From positions 124,001-188,000 of the forward strand of contig NZ_JAQSIO010000001.1 of the NCBI RefSeq assembly GCF_028649455.1: DNA of 64,000 nt, written 5' to 3'. Each line of letters begins with the position of its first letter. The stretch's first letter is position 1. Made by a program: the position numbers and the translations under genes. Below the pieces are notes generated by a model. That model did no database searches, was not told the DNA's origin, and was given only the letters and a program-made list of their open reading frames with translations. The DNA is from Curvibacter microcysteis. GTDB taxonomy: Bacteria; Pseudomonadota; Gammaproteobacteria; Burkholderiales; Burkholderiaceae_C. Below, one piece after another: positions 25,325-32,986 of the stretch.

Positions 25325-26938
25325 CTACATGCGCGCCACCCCAAACTGCAGCGGCCGCAGGCGGCGCGCCTCGGCCTCGGCGCACAGGGCCAGGCACTGG
25401 GCCAGCACGGCGCGGCTGTCGCGCGGGTCGATCACGCCGTCGTCCAGCAGCAGGCCGCTGGTGTGGAACACATCGGCCTGGGACTCGAACAGCGCCACGG
25501 TCTGATCAAACTGCGCCTGGGCGCGCACCGGGTCGGGTGCCAGGCCTTTGCGCGCCAGCGCGGCCTCGGCCACGATCTGCATGGTGCGCGCCGCCTGCGC
25601 ACCGCCCATGACCGCCGTGCGCGCGTTCGGCCAGGTGAACAAAAAGCGCGGCGCATAGCCGCGCCCGCACATGCCGTAGTTGCCGGCCCCAAAACTGGCG
25701 CCGCACTGCAAGGTGATTTGCGGCACGGTGGCGTTGCTGACGGCCTGGATCATCTTGCTGCCGTGCTTGATCATGCCGCCCTGCTCGCTGTCCTTGCCCA
25801 CCATGAAACCGGTGGTGTTTTGCAGGTAGATCAGGGGGTGACCCAGCTGGCACATCCATTGGATGAAGTGCGTGGCCTTGTTGGCACCGGCCACGTCGAT
25901 CGGGCCGTTGTTGCTGATCAGGCCCACGGGCTGGCCCTCGATGCGGGCCTGGACGCAGACGGTGGCCGCGCCGTACAGGGGCTTGAACTGCAGCAGCTCG
26001 GAGCCATCGACCAGGCGCAGCATCAGCTCGCGCATGTCCACGGGCTGGCGCAGGTCGTCCGACATCAGGCCCAAGAGCTCGTCGGCGGGGTAGCGCGGCT
26101 CGGCAAAGGCGGCGGACGCTTCGGGCACGCCCCAACCCAACTGGGCCACCACCTCGCGCGCCAGGGCCAGCGCTTCGCGGTCGTCTTCGGCCAGGTGCTC
26201 GCCCAGACCGGAAACCTGGGTATGCATCTCGGCGCCGCCCAGTTCTTCTTCGGTGGCGATCTCGCCGGTGGCGGCCTGCAACAGCGGTGGCCCAGCCAGG
26301 AAGGCGCGCGAGCGCCCGCGCACCATGATCACCACGTCGCTCAGGCCCGGCATGTAAGCGCCGCCCGCCGTGCCCGAGCCGTGCTGCACGGTGATCACCG
26401 GGATGCCCGCCGCCGACAGCCGCGCCAGGTTGCGGAACAGGCTGCCGCCGTGGACAAAGCCCTCGACGCGGTAGCGCATCAGGTTGGCGCCCGCGCTCTC
26501 GACCAAATGCACAAAGGGCAGCTTGTTTTGCAGCGCGATCTCCTGCACGCGCAGGATCTTTTCCAGCCCCATGGGCTGGATGGCGCCGGCTTCGATGCCC
26601 GAGTCACTGGCCACCACCATGCAGCGCACGCCCGACACCCAGCCAATGCCCGCGATCATGCCGCCACCGGGCACCGAGCGCGCCAGCTCGGGCGTGTCCT
26701 GCCCATAACCCGCCAGCGTGGCCAGCGGCAGCCAGGGCCGGCCCGGGTCCAGCAGCAGGGCCACGCGCTGGCGCGGTAGCAGCTGGCCGCGCTTGTCAAA
26801 CACCGCTTGCGAGCGGGCCGAGGCCGCCGCAGCCCGCTCTTCGAGCGCACGCAGCGCGACGAGGCGCTCCAACAGGGCTGACCGGGCTTGCAAGGCCTGG
26901 GGCGAGGCCGGGTTCCAGCAGGATTCAAAGTGGCTCAT
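25325..26938 (-). CDS. atuC: Acyl-CoA carboxylase beta subunit (carboxyltransferase), geranyl-CoA carboxylase type
   Basis: A 537-residue carboxyltransferase, the length of AtuC. Segments seen: FDKRGQLLPRQRVALLLDPG, SDSGIEAGAIQPMGLEKILR, HLVESAGANLMRYRVEGF, HGSGTAGGAYMPGLSDVVIM, FLAGPPLLQAATGEIATEEE and GASFGAGNYGMCGRGYAPRF. At about residue 164 it reads VHGGSLF where methylcrotonyl-CoA carboxylases read DHFGRIF. The Phe-to-Gly change opens the pocket for the longer geranyl chain in published GCC/MCC comparisons. ATG 26938 is preferred; a GTG at 26986 touches the SDR stop but would add 16 atypical residues. With the alpha subunit it should carboxylate a 3-methyl-branched enoyl-CoA. Confidence 0.87.
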   Translation of the reverse strand: MSHFESCWNPASPQALQARSALLERLVALRALEERAAAASARSQAVFDKRGQLLPRQRVALLLDPGRPWLPLATLAGYGQDTPELARSVPGGGMIAGIGWVSGVRCMVVASDSGIEAGAIQPMGLEKILRVQEIALQNKLPFVHLVESAGANLMRYRVEGFVHGGSLFRNLARLSAAGIPVITVQHGSGTAGGAYMPGLSDVVIMVRGRSRAFLAGPPLLQAATGEIATEEELGGAEMHTQVSGLGEHLAEDDREALALAREVVAQLGWGVPEASAAFAEPRYPADELLGLMSDDLRQPVDMRELMLRLVDGSELLQFKPLYGAATVCVQARIEGQPVGLISNNGPIDVAGANKATHFIQWMCQLGHPLIYLQNTTGFMVGKDSEQGGMIKHGSKMIQAVSNATVPQITLQCGASFGAGNYGMCGRGYAPRFLFTWPNARTAVMGGAQAARTMQIVAEAALARKGLAPDPVRAQAQFDQTVALFESQADVFHTSGLLLDDGVIDPRDSRAVLAQCLALCAEAEARRLRPLQFGVARM

Positions 26939-26986
26939 GGTCGTGGCGTCCGGGGCGGGGGCTTCGTCGTGGAGGGGCTCAGCCAC

Positions 26987-27895
26987 TCATTGGGGTTCGG
27001 CAAACACCTGGGGGGTCTGGGCGCGGTGAAACCCATCGAACGGCCGCACCGCCGGGCGCTGCTGCACCTCGGCGCTGGGGCCTTGCATCGGCCAGCCCAG
27101 GCGGGCCTGGGGCCGCGCGCCATCGACGCGCAGCGTGCTGCCGCTGATGAAACTGGCCGCCGGGCTGAGCAGGAACACGATGGCAGCCGACACCTCGGCC
27201 TCGTTGCCAAAGCGGCCCAGGGGGACGGTGTGGCGCATGGCGCGCAACAGGTCGGCGGCCTCGGGCGGGTAGTGGTCCATGCCGCTGGAGGCGATGTAGC
27301 CCGGTGCCACCGCGTTCACGCGCACGCCCTGGCAGGCCCATTCGAGCGCGGCGGTCTCGGTGAAGCTGACCATGCCGGCGCGCGCCGCGCCGCTGTGGCC
27401 CATGCCGGGCATGCTGCCCCACATGTCGGCCACGATGTTGACGATGGCGCCGCCGTGCGCCGCCAGGTGCTGGCGGTAGCACTCGCGCGCCACCAGAAAG
27501 CCCCCCGTGAGGTTGGTGTGCAGCACCGCCTCCCAGCCCTTGGCCGAGATGCTTTCCAGCGGCGCCAGGTACTGGCCCCCCGCGTTGTTGACCAGGCCGT
27601 GGAGGCGGCCGTGCTCGGCCAGCAGGGTGGCGACGGCGGTGGCCACCGCGTCTTCCTGGCGGATGTCGGCCACCAGGGTGCTGGCTTGGCCGCCATCGGC
27701 TCCGATCTCGGCGCGCACGGCGGCCAGCTTGTCGGCGTTGCGCCCCAGCAAAACCACCCGGGCGCCGAGGCGCGCGAGTTCATGGGCCGCGCAGCGGCCA
27801 ATCCCCGAGCCGCCGCCGGTGACCAGGACCACCTGGCCATCGAACAGGCCGGGGGCGAAGGCGGAGCGGTAAGCCGTTGACGCAGCGGGCTTCAT
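26987..27895 (-). CDS. atuB: SDR-family oxidoreductase, AtuB-like, without the Tyr-Lys catalytic pair
   Basis: A 302-residue short-chain dehydrogenase/reductase. The cofactor motif TGGGSGIGR (about 26-34), NNAGG (103-107) and the C-terminal FLLSPAASFISGSTLRVDG are clear, and the ending FDGFHRA matches my memory of AtuB. Where ordinary SDRs have YxxxK it reads HSGAARAGM (167-175), as in dienoyl- and trans-2-enoyl-CoA reductases (DECR/PECR group). A reductase acting on an unsaturated CoA ester is therefore more likely than an alcohol dehydrogenase. ATG 27895 overlaps the TetR stop by 4 bp; an open frame upstream of it overlaps TetR and is not used. Confidence 0.83.
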   Translation of the reverse strand: MKPAASTAYRSAFAPGLFDGQVVLVTGGGSGIGRCAAHELARLGARVVLLGRNADKLAAVRAEIGADGGQASTLVADIRQEDAVATAVATLLAEHGRLHGLVNNAGGQYLAPLESISAKGWEAVLHTNLTGGFLVARECYRQHLAAHGGAIVNIVADMWGSMPGMGHSGAARAGMVSFTETAALEWACQGVRVNAVAPGYIASSGMDHYPPEAADLLRAMRHTVPLGRFGNEAEVSAAIVFLLSPAASFISGSTLRVDGARPQARLGWPMQGPSAEVQQRPAVRPFDGFHRAQTPQVFAEPQ

Positions 27896-28680
27896 GGGGC
27901 CTCCCGGATGAACAGGGCCAGCGCCTGTTCGGTGAGTTGATCCAGGCTCAGGCCGCGCTTGGCATCGAACCACTGCACCGACCAGTTCAGCGCACCAAAG
28001 ATGAACAGGCGCGCCACCCCTGGTTCGGCCTGCAGCAGGCCTTGCGCGGCCAGCGCCTGCAGCACCGGCATCCAGGCGGCTTCGTAGGCGTCTTTGACGC
28101 GGGCAATGCCCTTGCGCTGGGGGCCGCTGAGCGAACGCCATTCGTAAAGCATCACCGGGATGAAGTCGCTGTGGGGGCCCAGCAAGATCTCGAAGTGGTG
28201 CCGCACCAGCACGCGCAGTCGCTCGCGCGGCGTGGCCTGGGCGGGCAGCAAGGCCAGGGCGTTGGCCTGGCTGTGCGCGGCCAGCACCATGCCCTCGTCC
28301 ATGACGGCGTAGAGCAAGGCGCTTTTGCTTTCGAAGTGGTAGAAGGGCGAGCCGCTGTGCATGCCGGCGGCGGCGGCGATGTCGCGCGTGCTGGCGGCGT
28401 CAAAGCCCTTGGTGCGGAACAGGCGGGCCGCGCCCTCGATCAGCTTGCGGCGGCGGTTGCCGTCGTCCAGCTCGTCGGCCGTCTTGCGGGGGCGGCCGCG
28501 CGGGCGGCGGACTTCCGGGGGCGCCGGCGCCTCAGTGGCGGGTGGCGGCTCGGTGGCCACCAGGGACAGAACGGGGCCGTCTGGCGTGCGCGGCACGGCG
28601 CTGACGGGGACTTTCGGGGCGGTGCCCGGCGTGGCAGAGGGGGACGCCGCACGGCGGCTGCGTCGGACAGGTTTTTCCAT
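27892..28680 (-). CDS. atuR: TetR-family regulator of the catabolic operon (AtuR-like)
   Basis: A 262-residue regulator, long for the family. Residues 1-70 are Pro/Ala rich and contain RRPRGRPRK, an AT-hook-like patch. The TetR helix-turn-helix follows (about 75-125: KLIEGAARLFRTKGFDAASTRDIAAAAGMHSGSPFYHF read in two parts), then a ligand domain. It is the first gene of the operon, and a palindrome at 28706-28735 lies 26 bp before its ATG, so it probably represses itself and the eight genes behind it. A stronger copy of the same site precedes the liv operon. The published Pseudomonas AtuR binds inverted repeats next to its own gene and is released by pathway intermediates; the same mode is inferred here. 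Confidence 0.83.
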   Translation of the reverse strand: MEKPVRRSRRAASPSATPGTAPKVPVSAVPRTPDGPVLSLVATEPPPATEAPAPPEVRRPRGRPRKTADELDDGNRRRKLIEGAARLFRTKGFDAASTRDIAAAAGMHSGSPFYHFESKSALLYAVMDEGMVLAAHSQANALALLPAQATPRERLRVLVRHHFEILLGPHSDFIPVMLYEWRSLSGPQRKGIARVKDAYEAAWMPVLQALAAQGLLQAEPGVARLFIFGALNWSVQWFDAKRGLSLDQLTEQALALFIREAP

Positions 28681-28705
28681 GTCCGGCAGGTTAGCAAATC
28701 AATTT

Positions 28706-28735
28706 ATTTTTAGCAAGCGATTGCTTTGCATAAAT
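28706..28735. promoter_or_regulatory. Imperfect palindrome, second copy of the TetR-type operator
   Basis: Left half ATTTTTAGCAAGCGA and right half TTGCTTTGCATAAAT match the perfect palindrome at 2449-2478 in 11 and 14 of 15 positions. It lies 26 bp before the TetR start codon, a position suited to autoregulation of the nine-gene operon. Similarity counted by eye. Confidence 0.65.
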
Positions 28736-28795
28736 CAATCTGGCGCCAGGGGCTCTGCTTGGCGGCCAGCCGGCACAGCGGCCAGCGCCGCGGGC

Positions 28796-29359
28796 TCAGC
28801 CTGGGCCGGGCTCGCTGGCAGGCGCGATCCCGCCCGCCGCCGAGGCATGGCGCAGGGTCACCAGGGTTTGTTGCAACACCCGCGCGTCGGCACTGGCGCG
28901 GTGCCGGTGCAGGCGCAGCCGGGCCGCGACCTCGGCCCGGGTCTGGTCCCAGCGCGCCAGTTGGGTGTCGTTGAGCAGGCCTTGCAAATTGGCCAGCCTG
29001 AAACTGGGGCTGCGCTCGGCGGCGTCGTACAGGCGGGCGATCCAGGCGTAGTCGTGGGCCCAGCAGTCGGTGTAGACCGTCTGGCCACGCAGGCGCTGGT
29101 TCAACAACTGCGCCACGTCAGCGCAGCTGCGGCCGTGGCGCAGCAGGCTGTCGCGCGGGATGCGGTGCACCGCCGCCGCGCTGATGTCCCAATGCAGCCA
29201 GTCCGGCTCGGGCCGCACCAGGCTGCACCACGATTCGCCATCCGCCAGCACAAAGCCCACCTCAATGGGGTAACTGCCACGGCCAAAACCGGACGCCTCG
29301 ATGTCGATCACCGTGGGCGCCGTGAGGCCGTTTTCTTCCAGCACTGCGTCAGCTTGCAT
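28796..29359 (-). CDS. DnaQ-like 3'-5' exonuclease (DEDD superfamily)
   Basis: A 187-residue protein. VIDIEASGFGRGSYPIEVGF near the N-terminus carries the Asp-x-Glu metal pair of the exonuclease I motif. The downstream CWAHDYAWIARL resembles the Exo II aspartate region, and HRASADARVLQQTL the Exo III His-x4-Asp (H-R-A-S-A-D). So the DEDDh residues appear complete, and it probably degrades small RNA or DNA ends. ATG 29359 has GGAGGAG upstream; an open frame further upstream is not needed. It lies between the regulator's promoter and a Bug receptor, with no clear functional tie to either. Confidence 0.78.
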   Translation of the reverse strand: MQADAVLEENGLTAPTVIDIEASGFGRGSYPIEVGFVLADGESWCSLVRPEPDWLHWDISAAAVHRIPRDSLLRHGRSCADVAQLLNQRLRGQTVYTDCWAHDYAWIARLYDAAERSPSFRLANLQGLLNDTQLARWDQTRAEVAARLRLHRHRASADARVLQQTLVTLRHASAAGGIAPASEPGPG

Positions 29360-29453
29360 GCTGCGCTCCTCCCTGTTGTTGGTTTGCCGGTGCATCAAAA
29401 CATCGACTTGGGGGGCTGTTAGCAACTTTGGGGCCGGGTCAGGCTGGGCCAGC

Positions 29454-30485
29454 TCAAGGCTGGAAGCCCGACTGGCGCACCACCGGGGCCCACTGGGCCT
29501 GGAAAGCCGTCAACATGCGGCGCGTGGCCTCGGGGCCGCTGCTCACGGGTTCCATGTCCGCCGCCACAAAACGCGCCTGCAAGGCCTTGTCGGCCATGGC
29601 CTCGGCCACCGCCTGGGCGATGCGCTGGGCGCGCGCCGCTGGCAGGCTGCTGGGGGCGTAGAGCACGTTCCAGCCTTCGGCCGACAACTTGAGGCCGACG
29701 TCGCGGAAGGTGGGCACGGTGGGCAAGGAGGCGGTGCGGCGTTCGCTGGACACGGCCAGGATGCGCAGCTTGCCGGCCTTGTGCAGGGGCTCCAGCGAGT
29801 CCAGGGTGTCGACCGCGATCGGCACATGGCCGCCCATCAGGTCGTTCAGCAAGGGGGCCGAGCCCCGGTAGCCGACCACCGGCATCTTCAGGCCCAGTTG
29901 CTCGCCCAGCATCAGCACAAAAAAGTGCGGCAGGCTGCCCGTGGCGGGCACGCCAGCCGCGATTTGCGCCTGGTTGACCTGCATCCAAGCGCGCAGGTGG
30001 CTGAACTCGCGCACCGGCACACCCGCCCCCACGGCCACACCAAAGGCGTAGCGCGTGACCTGGGCCAGGGGCTGGTAATCGCGTTCAGGGTCGTAGCCGT
30101 TGTCCTTGAACACCAGGGGAGCGACCACCATGGTGGCGGGGTTGGCCAGCAAAACCTGGTTGTGGCCCGAGGTGTCGCGGTGCAGTTGCTGGGCGGCCAG
30201 GCGGCCCCCGGCGCCGACACGGTTTTCCACGATCACCGGCACACCCAGGCGCGGTGCGATGGCGTCGGACACCAGGCGGGCCGCGCGGTCGGACGAGCCC
30301 CCAGGCGGGTAAGGCACCACGATCTTCAGCGGGCCGCCTTCGAGGGCGGTCTGGGCAGCAGCGACGCCAGCCCAGGCACTGGCGCCCAGAGCACCCAGGG
30401 CCTGCCAGGCGCGGCGGCGGGATGAATCCATGGGGGCCTCAGGCGAGGCGGAATCGCCCAGCGGGCGCGGCAAATAGGAACGCAT
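29454..30485 (-). CDS. Bug-family (TctC-type) periplasmic solute receptor
   Basis: A 343-residue periplasmic receptor of the Bug family, hugely expanded in Burkholderiales. After a signal peptide ending near GVAAAQT come IVVPYPPGGSSDRAARLV, VENRVGAGGRLAAQQL, GYRGSAPLLNDLMGGHVP and PTVPTFRDVGL, the standard Bug segments; members bind small carboxylates. There are no TctA/TctB membrane genes next to it, as is common for orphan Bug proteins. Start: ATG 30485 has GGAG 5 bp upstream; ATG 30431 (MDSSRRRAW) is an alternative that gives a more compact signal peptide with an Arg cluster. Ligand unknown. Confidence 0.87.
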   Translation of the reverse strand: MRSYLPRPLGDSASPEAPMDSSRRRAWQALGALGASAWAGVAAAQTALEGGPLKIVVPYPPGGSSDRAARLVSDAIAPRLGVPVIVENRVGAGGRLAAQQLHRDTSGHNQVLLANPATMVVAPLVFKDNGYDPERDYQPLAQVTRYAFGVAVGAGVPVREFSHLRAWMQVNQAQIAAGVPATGSLPHFFVLMLGEQLGLKMPVVGYRGSAPLLNDLMGGHVPIAVDTLDSLEPLHKAGKLRILAVSSERRTASLPTVPTFRDVGLKLSAEGWNVLYAPSSLPAARAQRIAQAVAEAMADKALQARFVAADMEPVSSGPEATRRMLTAFQAQWAPVVRQSGFQP

Positions 30486-30584
30486 GACTACTCCGTCGAA
30501 ACCAGGCCTGCAATCGACCTGAAGCCCCGACTTTAAGCGCTGCGCAAGCCCTGACTCATCAGGCTGGACCCACCCCCTGCGGCC

Positions 30585-31982
30585 TCACAACTCGAAGCCG
30601 GTCCACAGCAACATGCCCTCCAGCACGTCACGGACCAGGCCGGCCGGCCGGGGGTGGTGAGGCTGGGCCTGGGCGCGGTGTTCGTCGAACCAGGCTTGGA
30701 AGCGCTGCACCGCCTCGCCAGGCTGGAAGGCCAGCATCAACTCGTAGTTGAGGAACAGGCTGCGGCTGTCCAGGTTGGAGGAGCCGGCCAGGGCCAGTTC
30801 GTCGTCCACGATCACCAGCTTGGCGTGCAACATGCCCGGACAGAACCAGACCCGGCCACCGGCCTGCACCAGCAGGCGCAGAGCGCGGTTGCGCGCCAAG
30901 TCAGACAGGCCGTGGTTGGAGCGCGCTGGCAGCAGCAAATCCACCACCACCCCCCGGCGCGCCGCCAGGCACAAGGCCATCAGCAGGGCCGGGTCGGGCA
31001 CGAAGTATGGGGTGACCAGGCTCAGGCTCTGGCGCGCCCGGTAGACGGCGGTGAGCAGCAAGGCATAGACCGTGTCGTCGGCCTGGTCGGGGCCGGAGGC
31101 GGCCCACTGGGCCCGCGCGGCCTGGGTGTGGCCGGGCTCGGTGGGCAAGAGGGCGGCCGGGTGGGCCTGCCCCCCCGCAAAAGCCCAGTCGTGCTCAAAC
31201 AACTGGCTGGCCTGCTGCACCAGGGCGCCGCGCAGGTCGTAGCTCAGGTCGCACCAGACGGGCACCCCGGGCTGGCCCTCGAAGTACTCGGCCGCCAGGT
31301 TGCGTCCACCGCACCACAGCCGGGCCTGCGGGTGGCCGGCGTCGGCCAGCACCAGCTTGCGGTGGTTGCGCAAATTGGTGCGCCCCTTGAGCGGCGAATG
31401 CAGGGGCGGCACAAACAGCAGCAGCTCGCCGCCCGCGTCGGTGAAGCGCTGCAAGCGCGGGCGGCCCGCCATCAGGCTGCCCAGGCCGTCAAGCAGCAGG
31501 CGCACGCGGACGCCGGCGCGCGCCTGGACGCACAGGGCGTCAATCACCTCGGTGCCCAGCAGGTCGTCTTTCAGGATGAAGGTGGCGATCTCGATGCGGT
31601 GCCGGGCCTGGGCGATGGCGGCGAGCAAAGCCTCGCGGGCCGCGCGCCCGTCGGCGTGCAGGTTCAGGTCACGGTAGGTGGCGGGCGCCGGCTGGCCCAG
31701 CGCGCACAGGGTGCGGGTCACCCAGTGGCCATCCCCGGGCGCGGCCAGGGCGTGGGGCACGGCGTGCAGACCCGGGCGCTTGCGCTTGCGCGAGCCAAAG
31801 CTCAGGTAGGCCGGCAAGGCCACATACGGCATCAGCAGGATGAAGAACACCCAGGCGATGGCGGCCGCGGGTTGGCGGCGCTGGCGCGCCACATGGGAGG
31901 TGATGATGTAGACCAGCAGCGCCAGCACCGTGACCAAGCCGTGCAGGGTCCACCAGTCAAAAGGGGTCAGCGTGAACAGCAT
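30585..31982 (-). CDS. Cardiolipin synthase, phospholipase D superfamily
   Basis: A 465-residue membrane enzyme. Two N-terminal hydrophobic helices (about residues 10-65) precede two phospholipase D domains. The HKD motifs are NHRKLVLAD (first) and HAKLVIVDDELALAGSSNLDSRS (second), both complete. Such enzymes condense phosphatidylglycerol to cardiolipin at the inner membrane. Length and twin N-terminal helices fit the ClsA-type arrangement. It is followed, in the order of transcription, by the Bug gene about 100 bp downstream, and preceded by the bestrophin-like gene 40 bp upstream on the same strand. Confidence 0.9.
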   Translation of the reverse strand: MLFTLTPFDWWTLHGLVTVLALLVYIITSHVARQRRQPAAAIAWVFFILLMPYVALPAYLSFGSRKRKRPGLHAVPHALAAPGDGHWVTRTLCALGQPAPATYRDLNLHADGRAAREALLAAIAQARHRIEIATFILKDDLLGTEVIDALCVQARAGVRVRLLLDGLGSLMAGRPRLQRFTDAGGELLLFVPPLHSPLKGRTNLRNHRKLVLADAGHPQARLWCGGRNLAAEYFEGQPGVPVWCDLSYDLRGALVQQASQLFEHDWAFAGGQAHPAALLPTEPGHTQAARAQWAASGPDQADDTVYALLLTAVYRARQSLSLVTPYFVPDPALLMALCLAARRGVVVDLLLPARSNHGLSDLARNRALRLLVQAGGRVWFCPGMLHAKLVIVDDELALAGSSNLDSRSLFLNYELMLAFQPGEAVQRFQAWFDEHRAQAQPHHPRPAGLVRDVLEGMLLWTGFEL

Positions 31983-32022
31983 GGCCTGCAGTATGGCCCA
32001 GGGCTCTGACCGCTCATCCCCC

Positions 32023-32949
32023 CTACATCAAGCAGTAGTCGACCGGCTGCAAAGGGGCGGGCAAGTCGGTCTCGCCCAGGGCTTCGAGCAGCTGGATGTC
32101 GATGTGCCGGCACAGCGCGTCCAGCGGCAAGTCGTTGGGCAGCAGGCCGAAGGGCTCTTCGATTTCATCGCCCAGCGCATCCAGGCCAAAGAAGGTGTAG
32201 GCCACCACGGCCACGACCACCGGGGTCATGAAGCCCAGGGTGTCGACCAGACCAAAAGGCAGCAAGAAACAGTAGACGTAGGCCGTGCGGTGCAGCAGCA
32301 AGGTGTAGGAAAAGGGCACCGGTGTGCTCTTGATGCGCTCGCAAGACGCCGCCGCGGCCGTCATGGCCGACAAGGTGTTGTCGATCTGCACCACCATCTG
32401 CGCGTCCACCTGGCCCGCGCGCTGGCAGGCCGCCAGGTCGGCGCCCATGCGCATCATCAAGGCCTGGGGCAGGTTCCGGCTGGAGGCAACGGCAGCCCAC
32501 TCGCCCGCGGGCAGCGCGGCCTGGACCGGGGCGGTGTCGCGGGTGTCGCGCAGCAGCAGGCGCAGCGCGTGGCAAAACGCGCCGGCGCGCCGCACCATGG
32601 CCTGGCGCAGGTCGGGCTGGCTGGGGGGCGGTGGCCCGATGTGGCACAGGCACTGGCGCGCCAGGTTGCGGCTGCGCAGCACCAATTCGCCCCAGAGCTT
32701 GCGCGCCTCCCAGTAGCGGTCATATGCGGCGGTGTTGCGAAAGCCCAAAAAGATCGCCAGCGGCAGGCCGATCAAGGTGAAGGGGATCGCCGTCAGCGTG
32801 ATCTTGGTGTGGAACAGCGCGCCGTGGCTGAGCGTGACCACCGTGGCCAGCGCGATGTTGATCAGCAGCAGGCGGCTGATGCGCGGCATGATGGAGCCGC
32901 GCATCAAAAGGAACAGCTGCAGCCCGTTGGGGCGGTCGCGCACGATCAT
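32023..32949 (-). CDS. Bestrophin-like anion channel family protein (YneE/UPF0187)
   Basis: A 308-residue membrane protein. The hallmark segments are IPFTLIGLPLAIFLGFRNTAAYDRYWEARKLWGEL (residues about 55-90, read as adjoining parts), PFSYTLLLHRTAYVYCFLLPFGL and VVAYTFFGLDALGDEIEEPFG. Bacterial homologues of animal bestrophins form pentameric ion channels in the inner membrane; selectivity differs among members and cannot be read here. It lies 37 bp after the CoA-transferase stop in the direction of transcription, so these genes may be cotranscribed. Confidence 0.86.
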   Translation of the reverse strand: MIVRDRPNGLQLFLLMRGSIMPRISRLLLINIALATVVTLSHGALFHTKITLTAIPFTLIGLPLAIFLGFRNTAAYDRYWEARKLWGELVLRSRNLARQCLCHIGPPPPSQPDLRQAMVRRAGAFCHALRLLLRDTRDTAPVQAALPAGEWAAVASSRNLPQALMMRMGADLAACQRAGQVDAQMVVQIDNTLSAMTAAAASCERIKSTPVPFSYTLLLHRTAYVYCFLLPFGLVDTLGFMTPVVVAVVAYTFFGLDALGDEIEEPFGLLPNDLPLDALCRHIDIQLLEALGETDLPAPLQPVDYCLM

Positions 32950-32986
32950 GGCTTGGCTCCGCTTGGCCCGGCCCGGCGGGCGGACT

